The position numbers and the translations under genes were made by a program. 11,338 nt of DNA from Spirochaetaceae bacterium (GTDB lineage: Bacteria > Spirochaetota > Spirochaetia > Treponematales > Breznakiellaceae), in NCBI GenBank assembly GCA_031279965.1, contig JAITHM010000073.1:1-11338 (forward strand). Reading direction: 5' to 3'. The notes under the pieces were generated by a model. It ran no database searches and was not told where the DNA came from. It was given only the letters and a program-made list of their open reading frames with translations. Within the stretch, counting starts at the first letter, position 1; each line of letters begins with the position of its first letter. This document shows positions 6,404-11,338 of this stretch, piece by piece.

Positions 6404-7522
6404 ATGAATTCTTCTGTATGTATATGCGGCAGATTATACTCGCGCACACATCCTCTTATCATTGCTGAACTTGGAACTTCACACGGCGGAGATATTTCAA
6501 AAGCACGAGAGATGATTGATGCGGCAGTACAGGCGGGAGCAGATTGTATCAAGACTCAGATAGTATATGCTGATGAAATACTTCATCCGTATACTGGTGA
6601 AGTTCCCCTGCCAGGCGGCAGCGTGCGGCTCTATGATATATTCAAATCACTTGAAGCCCCTCTCGATTTTTATGTTGAACTTAAATTATATGCTGAATCA
6701 AAAAATGTGCTTTTTCTTGCATCTCCGTTTGGCCCACGCAGTACCGCTGAATTGTTGAAGTTACATCCTGATTTTATAAAAATTGCTTCGCCTGAATTAA
6801 ACTGGCCCGCGCTACTTGGTGATGCCGCCGCAGCCCGCGTTCCGCTTCTCCTTTCAAGCGGCGTCTCAAAGCTTGCTGATATTGAACAGGCACTGGACGC
6901 ACTTGATGATGCCGGATTATCACGCGAAATGATTTGTCTGCTTCATTGTGTAACGGCGTACCCAGCGCCTGCCAGAGAATATAATCTTGCCGTACTCCCA
7001 CATCTTACAGCACTTTTCGGCGTTGCAAGCGGTGTAAGCGACCATAGTGCCGAGCCGACGCTTGTTCCCCTGCTTGCTCTTTCGCAGGGAGCCGCCGTTA
7101 TCGAAAAACATTTTTGTCTTGCCCGTTCAGCAGGCGGCCTTGATGATCCTATCGCGCTTACCGCCGGTGATTTTACCATGATGTGCCGTGCTGTGCGTTC
7201 CGCCGCGCTGCTTTCCAGCGAAGAGATTGTCACGCAGACAGAAGCTGAATTTGGAAAGGCGACGGTGCAGGCAGTGCTGGGAGACGGAATAAAAAAACTT
7301 GCCCCCGCTGAACGCGCACATTATACCCGTACAAACCGTTCAATACATGCACTCCGGTTTATTGCACGGGGCGAGCTGTTAACGCGGGAATGTATTGCCG
7401 TGCTGCGAACAGAAAAGGTGCTGCGGCCGGGACTTGCCCCTGCATGGTATGAGCATATACTTGGACGCCGCGCCGGGCAGGATATTCCCGCAGGAGAGGG
7501 TGTGCGGCTTGAAGATATATAA
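6404..7522 (+). CDS. N-acetylneuraminate synthase family protein (NeuB-like) with C-terminal SAF domain
   Basis: Enzymes of this family condense phosphoenolpyruvate with an N-acyl-hexosamine to make a nine-carbon sialic-acid-like sugar (neuraminic, legionaminic or pseudaminic acid) for surface glycans or flagellin. The 372-residue length is a little above the usual 335-350. Motifs are IIAELGTSHGGD (19-30), AGADCIKTQ (44-52), FIKIASPE (124-131), LHCVTAYPAP (180-189), VSDHS (211-215) and IEKHF (233-237). The expected E22, K50, K126 and metal-binding H214 and H236 are present. Residues 310-372 form the antifreeze-like/SAF domain, with NRS (311-313; R312 is the arginine that reaches the partner subunit's active site in NeuB) and LRPG (340-343). 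No cytidylyltransferase (neuA) or epimerase (neuC) gene is adjacent. Which sugar is made cannot be decided, and the family also includes spore-coat SpsE-type proteins. No ribosome site precedes ATG 6404. The MATE gene follows 24 bases later. Confidence 0.88.
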   Translation: MNSSVCICGRLYSRTHPLIIAELGTSHGGDISKAREMIDAAVQAGADCIKTQIVYADEILHPYTGEVPLPGGSVRLYDIFKSLEAPLDFYVELKLYAESKNVLFLASPFGPRSTAELLKLHPDFIKIASPELNWPALLGDAAAARVPLLLSSGVSKLADIEQALDALDDAGLSREMICLLHCVTAYPAPAREYNLAVLPHLTALFGVASGVSDHSAEPTLVPLLALSQGAAVIEKHFCLARSAGGLDDPIALTAGDFTMMCRAVRSAALLSSEEIVTQTEAEFGKATVQAVLGDGIKKLAPAERAHYTRTNRSIHALRFIARGELLTRECIAVLRTEKVLRPGLAPAWYEHILGRRAGQDIPAGEGVRLEDI

Positions 7523-7546
7523 AATTAAGGAAAGAATATTAAGAAT

Positions 7547-8971
7547 ATGTCATCTGAAAATTCAACTTTGAATACATCTGCTCCCGCTATAGCAGGCCGT
7601 CTTGGAACAGATTCAATCGGGAAATTGCTGCTTCAATTTTCGATTCCAGCGATAACAGGCATGGTTCTGAACGCGCTTTACAATGTTGTTGACAGAATTT
7701 TTGTCGGCAGAGGCGTTGGCGAGATGGCGCTGGGCGGCCTTTCCCTTGTCGCTCCCCTCATGACGGTTACTATGGCATTTTCAATGCTTTTTGGCATTGG
7801 CGCAGCCAATATAATTTCAATGCGGCTGGGCGAACGGCGCAAGGAAGATGCCGAAAAGGCGCTGGGGTGCGGTTTTTGGCTGCTTATTGGGGCAAGTTGT
7901 GTGCTGATTGCCCTAGAAGTGCTTTTCTTCGAAACGCTTTTTTCGCTGCTGGGGGCGCAAGAAGACAGTCTGGCGCTGGATTATGCGCGCCGCTATTACC
8001 GCATCATATTGGGTGGAACTCCTTTTTTCATGGTGAGTTTTGGGCTTTCGCACTGTACCCGCGCCCAGGGTTTCCCGATGATTTCGATGGCAGGAATGGT
8101 CATTGGGGCGATAACAAACACAATACTTGATCCAATTTTTATTTTTGGATTTAAGTGGAGTGTCGAAGGGGCCGCATGGGCGACTCTGTTTTCATGGATA
8201 CTTTCCACACTTTTTATGATTCTGTTTAGCGCCGGCAAGAAGGCGGCAATACGCCTGCATCTGAGGGCGCCGCGTTTTTCGCTTAACATTATTGCCGGTA
8301 TTCTTTCTTTTGGTTCGGCGCAGTTTTTACTTCAGTTTGCACTTGCGTTTGTGCAGCTTCTTTTTAACTACAGCATGGGCTGGTATGGTGCAACGGCGCT
8401 GAACACACCACAAGGCGGCGATATTGCGCAATCAGCAATGAATATTGTCCAAACAGTAACAATGCTGATACTTATGCCTGTTTTTGGCATTAATCAGGGG
8501 GCGCAGCCGATTTTAGGCTTTAATTACGGAGCGAAGCAATTCAACCGGGTTAAACAGGCATTTACCGGCGCAGTGGTGGCGGCAACGGCAATTTGCGCTG
8601 CTGGATTCCTTGTTGTAATGATTTTCCCTAGCGGCATCACACGGCTTTTTGCCCCCCGCGGCAGCGCGGAACTTCTTTTTCTCACTCCCTGGGCACTCCG
8701 TGTCTCGTGTATTATGATGCCTTTTAATGGATTTGTTATTGTATCGGCAAATATGTTTGTTGTTACCGGACGTCCCTTCATTTCAATTATATTGTCAATG
8801 ACACGGCAGGTTCTGGCGCTTATTCCATTGATGGTGATTTTGGGCACTATATGGGGATTGTGGGGTGTTGTTGCGTCAATACCTGTTGCTGATGCGATCT
8901 CGTTGGTGGTTACAACAGCGCTTGTTATGTTTGAGATGAAAAAAATAAGCCTTGTAGGAAATTCATTATGA
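7547..8971 (+). CDS. MATE-family multidrug/organic cation efflux transporter
   Basis: This 474-residue membrane protein has about twelve hydrophobic segments in two halves. The first half carries the characteristic ALYNVVDRIFVGRGVGEMAL (43-62) and later DPIFIFGFKWSVEGAAWAT. The second half has MPVFGINQGAQPILGFNYGA, both typical of MATE proteins closest to the MepA/NorM-like group. Family members export drugs or metabolites in exchange for Na+ or H+. The substrate cannot be predicted. A weak ribosome site (AAGGAAA, 7527-7533) lies 13 bases before the ATG. The stop overlaps the start of the methyltransferase gene by four bases (ATGA), so the two are translationally coupled. A TetR regulator lies two genes downstream. 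MATE proteins share the MOP superfamily with polysaccharide flippases, so a link to the NeuB product is possible but weak. Confidence 0.93.
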   Translation: MSSENSTLNTSAPAIAGRLGTDSIGKLLLQFSIPAITGMVLNALYNVVDRIFVGRGVGEMALGGLSLVAPLMTVTMAFSMLFGIGAANIISMRLGERRKEDAEKALGCGFWLLIGASCVLIALEVLFFETLFSLLGAQEDSLALDYARRYYRIILGGTPFFMVSFGLSHCTRAQGFPMISMAGMVIGAITNTILDPIFIFGFKWSVEGAAWATLFSWILSTLFMILFSAGKKAAIRLHLRAPRFSLNIIAGILSFGSAQFLLQFALAFVQLLFNYSMGWYGATALNTPQGGDIAQSAMNIVQTVTMLILMPVFGINQGAQPILGFNYGAKQFNRVKQAFTGAVVAATAICAAGFLVVMIFPSGITRLFAPRGSAELLFLTPWALRVSCIMMPFNGFVIVSANMFVVTGRPFISIILSMTRQVLALIPLMVILGTIWGLWGVVASIPVADAISLVVTTALVMFEMKKISLVGNSL

Positions 8972-10185
8972 CTGCTGTCGCTCTTTGCACTCCAGGCGCG
9001 GAAAAAATTCTTGTCAACGAGCTGAAAAAACTCAGCGCTGGGGGGGCGGTGTTCACCGTGCTTGATGCGCGTGCGGGGCGCGTGCGGTTTCAGACTGAAT
9101 TAGAGGGGCTTTACCAAGCGTTGATAGGACTACGGACAGCAGATAGAGTGCTGCTCCAGTGCGCCTGTGTTCCCGCGCATGATTTTGACGAGCTGTTTGA
9201 AGGATTTCGCACCACACCGCTGGAAGAGATAATTCCCCGCGAGACACCGCTTGTCATCACGAAGGTGCGTACGAACCATTCCGCGCTTGCCGCCGAAACC
9301 AGCGTACAGGCAGTAGCACATAAGGCGCTTGCCGGGCGGCTCTGTGAACAACACGGTGTCCGGCGCCTTCCTGAAGGTCCAGGCGGCGCAGAATTCCGTA
9401 TTTATCTTGAGAACGATCAGGCGGAACTTCTTCTTGATCTTGCCGGAGAGCCGCTCTATAAACGTGGATACCGGCTTGAAGGCGGTACGGCACCGCTCCG
9501 TGAAACTATCGCGGCGGCGGCACTTCTTTCGGCGCTTTGGAAGCGCAAGCATCCGCTCTACGATCCGTTTTGCGGCGCGGGTACCATCGCCATTGAAGCG
9601 GCGCTTTATGCCTGGAATATTGCTCCCGGCCTGAAACGCCGTTTCGCCCTTGAACGCTTTCTCATCGCTCAGCCTCAAACTGAGGATAAGATTCGAGAGT
9701 TCTTTCAAGCACGTATTGATACAAGCCGCCCTGTCCGCATTACCGGAAGCGACCGTGACGGACGCATGATACTTGCTGCGCGCCGCAACGCCCAGCGTGC
9801 CCTTGGGGAAGAGGCGCGCATTACCTTTTCCGTGGTTGACGCAGACGCCGCGCGCGGGTTTGATGAAGACGGCTTTATTGTTACCAATCCGCCTTATGGC
9901 GTCCGGCTTGGCGATGCAGAAAGCGCCGCCGGAAATTACCGCGCGATGGCGGAACTTCCCGGGCGTTTTCCCGGCTGGAAGCTTGTCGTCATATCTGATA
10001 ACGCAGGATTTGAGTCTTTTTTTGGCAGTAAGGCAAATATATGCCGGGAATTTCGCAGTGGCGCACGAGGACTTTATCTTTATGAGTATGAAAAACAAAA
10101 CAGACCGCCTGATCAGGATCAAAAGAATAAAAAAACAAAACCGGTTGAACGCAACACTAAGCCGCGCTATAATTGGACATGGTAG
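8968..10185 (+). CDS. THUMP-domain RNA guanine-N2 methyltransferase (RlmL N-terminal / YpsC type, COG0116)
   Basis: The 405-residue protein resembles the N-terminal half of E. coli RlmL, which makes m2G in 23S rRNA using S-adenosylmethionine. An N-terminal region with the THUMP RNA-binding domain (about residues 45-160) is followed by the family motif LDLAGEPLYKRGYR (156-169). The Rossmann methyltransferase core follows, with SAM-binding DPFCGAGTIAIEAA (199-212), acidic loop GSDRD (260-264) and catalytic NPPYG (307-311). A lysine- and asparagine-rich tail (375-405) is likely disordered and may bind RNA. There is no RlmK half, so the protein is of the shorter type seen in most Gram-positive and many other bacteria. 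The start overlaps the MATE stop by four bases, with TAGGAA (8955-8960) upstream. The exact rRNA position is not predictable. Confidence 0.9.
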   Translation: MTAVALCTPGAEKILVNELKKLSAGGAVFTVLDARAGRVRFQTELEGLYQALIGLRTADRVLLQCACVPAHDFDELFEGFRTTPLEEIIPRETPLVITKVRTNHSALAAETSVQAVAHKALAGRLCEQHGVRRLPEGPGGAEFRIYLENDQAELLLDLAGEPLYKRGYRLEGGTAPLRETIAAAALLSALWKRKHPLYDPFCGAGTIAIEAALYAWNIAPGLKRRFALERFLIAQPQTEDKIREFFQARIDTSRPVRITGSDRDGRMILAARRNAQRALGEEARITFSVVDADAARGFDEDGFIVTNPPYGVRLGDAESAAGNYRAMAELPGRFPGWKLVVISDNAGFESFFGSKANICREFRSGARGLYLYEYEKQNRPPDQDQKNKKTKPVERNTKPRYNWTW

Positions 10186-10189
10186 GTTT

Positions 10190-10783
10190 ATGGCACGATT
10201 TGTAGAACATGATGAACGGCAGCACGAAATTCTGGAAAAGGCTCTTGATGTGTTTGTTGAAGAGGGCTTTAACGATACGACATTTCAAAAGGTCGCCGAT
10301 CGGGTTGATATACGGCGAACGACACTCTATCAGTATTTCAAGGATAAACTTGAGCTTTTTCATTTCAGCATAAAACAGTTTTTGTGCGCTATTGAAGACG
10401 ATGTTATGCAGCTTGCGCGGCAAAAAGAGATTATGGCGCCCGAGAAAATCACCAGGGCGATGCTGGTTGTGCTTAAACGTCTGGAAACAAACAGAAAACT
10501 TCTTTCCGTTATTCTTAATTTTTTGGTGAATGATTATTCAGATGCAAAAATTCTTAAATATCATATACGGCGGCGTACAATCCGGTTTAGGCGCATCATC
10601 GCAAATCTTATTATTGATGGAATAAACGCCGGTGAAATAAAGCCTGTGCGCGTGCGTGAAATCAATGAATTAATTTTTACGTTTATCAAAGCGGCGATAC
10701 TAGAGCTTACTGTGTTACATTCTGATAATATTGATCATATTATCTCTAACTTTGAAGCTTACGTGAATCTTTTACGGGCGTAA
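10190..10783 (+). CDS. TetR-family transcriptional regulator
   Basis: The 197-residue protein has the N-terminal TetR helix-turn-helix: ILEKALDVFVEEGFNDTTF (14-32), then QKVADRVDIRRTTLYQYF (33-50) and KDKLELFHF (51-59). The C-terminal ligand/dimer domain (60-197) is helical and matches no subfamily I can name. The frame continues upstream inside the methyltransferase gene. ATG 10190 was chosen because it lies four bases after the methyltransferase stop, places the domain at the normal distance from the N-terminus, and has TAGG just before it; that ribosome site is weak. Family members usually repress their own operon or an adjacent efflux gene, so the MATE gene is a natural candidate target. 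No obvious palindromic operator was found, so this is inference. Confidence 0.92.
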   Translation: MARFVEHDERQHEILEKALDVFVEEGFNDTTFQKVADRVDIRRTTLYQYFKDKLELFHFSIKQFLCAIEDDVMQLARQKEIMAPEKITRAMLVVLKRLETNRKLLSVILNFLVNDYSDAKILKYHIRRRTIRFRRIIANLIIDGINAGEIKPVRVREINELIFTFIKAAILELTVLHSDNIDHIISNFEAYVNLLRA

Positions 10784-10840
10784 GGCGAATGTCCCGAAAA
10801 TGGACTACACGTTCTTATTCCGGCTCTACAGTGCGGCTTA

Positions 10841-10869
10841 TTGACGGAATGTGATAGAACCTTTAGGCT
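10841..10869 (+). promoter_or_regulatory. Probable promoter of the nfeD-like gene
   Basis: TTGACG (10841-10846), a 17-base spacer and TAGGCT (10864-10869) lie just upstream of the GTG at 10876. Transcription would start at about the start codon, again giving a leaderless mRNA. The -10 box is only a partial match. Confidence 0.35.
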
Positions 10870-10875
10870 TCTGAT

Positions 10876-11338
10876 GTGGACATTCTGCTGTTTATCGAGC
10901 CGTACTGGTTCTGGCTGGCGGCGACCGTTGTGCTTGCGCTGATTGAGCTGGCGACGGCGGTCTCGCTTACGACAATTTGGTTCGCCATTTCGGCGTTTTG
11001 CATGGTGTTTCTGTCGTTTCCCGTGCGCTCGTTCCGCTGGCAGCTTGCGATTTTCCTTGCCATAGCGGTTGTCCTCCTCATTTTTACTCGCCCGGTCGCG
11101 CTCAAAAAACTCAAAGCCGGACGGGAAAAGACCAATGTTGACAGCCTGGCGGGGAAAACGGCGCTGGTAATAAAGCCGGTGCGCGAGTTTGAGCGCGGCG
11201 AGATACGCATTGACGGCGTGGTCTGGACGGCGGTAAGCGAAGACGGACGGACGCTGGAAGCCGGCGAGAAATGCGCGGTCAGCCGCGTTGAAGGGGCGCA
11301 CGCCGTTGTTTCGGCTCTGGAGTCAGGCGGGGGCGCGT
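10876..11338 (+). CDS. NfeD-family membrane protein (partial, runs off right edge)
   Basis: The open frame continues for 154 codons to the edge. Residues 4-75 form three or four membrane segments (for example YWFWLAATVVLALIEL at 10-25 and AIFLAIAVVLLIF at 58-70) ending in the conserved TRP (71-73). Residues 85-148 are a small OB-fold domain with TNVDSLAGKTALV (86-98), GEIRIDGVVWTAVSEDG (108-124) and AGEKCAVSRVEG (129-140), the NfeD C-terminal signature. NfeD proteins pair with SPFH/stomatin-like proteins and are linked to membrane organisation and quality control. An SPFH partner gene would be expected just beyond the right edge. The gene is nearly full length for the short NfeD class. The GTG start at 10876 is the first possible one after an in-frame TAG (10864-10866). 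No strong ribosome site is visible, so a later start cannot be excluded. Confidence 0.85.
   Translation, partial: MDILLFIEPYWFWLAATVVLALIELATAVSLTTIWFAISAFCMVFLSFPVRSFRWQLAIFLAIAVVLLIFTRPVALKKLKAGREKTNVDSLAGKTALVIKPVREFERGEIRIDGVVWTAVSEDGRTLEAGEKCAVSRVEGAHAVVSALESGGGA

Noticed and set aside
9130..10122. A 330-codon open frame on the minus strand across the methyltransferase gene
   Set aside because: It is antisense to a gene with full methyltransferase motifs, has no recognisable domain, and arises from the codon bias of the real gene.
9773..10189. An upstream extension of the TetR gene within the methyltransferase gene
   Set aside because: TetR proteins start a few residues before the helix-turn-helix; the extension is an out-of-frame reading of the methyltransferase.
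1..11338. tRNA, rRNA, CRISPR array, or complete insertion sequence
   Set aside because: None of the diagnostic sequences or regularly spaced repeats were seen on either strand.

Overview
The window looks like ordinary bacterial chromosome, with the edge of an accessory or defence-type locus at the left end. A spirochaete, probably Treponema-like, fits best. The basis is the loose lipobox of a secreted lipoprotein, a class I-beta DAHP synthase fused to prephenate dehydratase, and the mix of housekeeping and surface genes. No rRNA or other taxonomic marker is present, so this is inference. No tRNA, rRNA, CRISPR array or intact insertion sequence was seen.

Left end (1-1104). A minus-strand gene runs off the left edge. 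Its first 118 residues match the N-terminus of large primase/helicase proteins of the TOTE conflict-system type: a coiled coil, an IALFRSLFRGRED block and a four-cysteine cluster. To its right lie about 750 bases without a convincing protein gene. This stretch holds a good divergent promoter (410-438), several small hairpins, and an A-tract/stem/T-tract hairpin (850-883) that could end a short transcript.

Metabolic operon (1105-4477, plus strand). Three tightly packed genes: a DAHP synthase-prephenate dehydratase-ACT fusion (entry to the shikimate pathway joined to the phenylalanine branch), surE (5'-nucleotidase) 3 bases later, and a YhhQ/VUT-family queuosine-precursor transporter overlapping surE by 8 bases. 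A convergent minus-strand gene (4504-5061) encodes a small DEDDh exonuclease. Its near-consensus promoter lies so close to the ATG that the mRNA would be almost leaderless.

Surface and modification region (5264-10783, plus strand). A lipoprotein rich in short beta-strand repeats is followed by a strong GC hairpin. Next comes a NeuB-type sialic-acid-like sugar synthase. A MATE-family transporter, a THUMP-containing RNA guanine-N2 methyltransferase (COG0116/RlmL N-terminal type) and a TetR regulator follow, with overlaps or gaps of only a few bases; these look like one operon, and the TetR protein may control it, including the MATE pump. The right edge carries the start of an NfeD-family membrane protein, almost complete at 154 codons.

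Several genes without a Shine-Dalgarno sequence have a -10-like hexamer 6 to 11 bases before the start codon. This suggests leaderless transcription is common in this genome. The items most worth following up are the TOTE-type gene at the left edge with its divergent promoter/hairpin region, and the unusual aromatic-pathway fusion.
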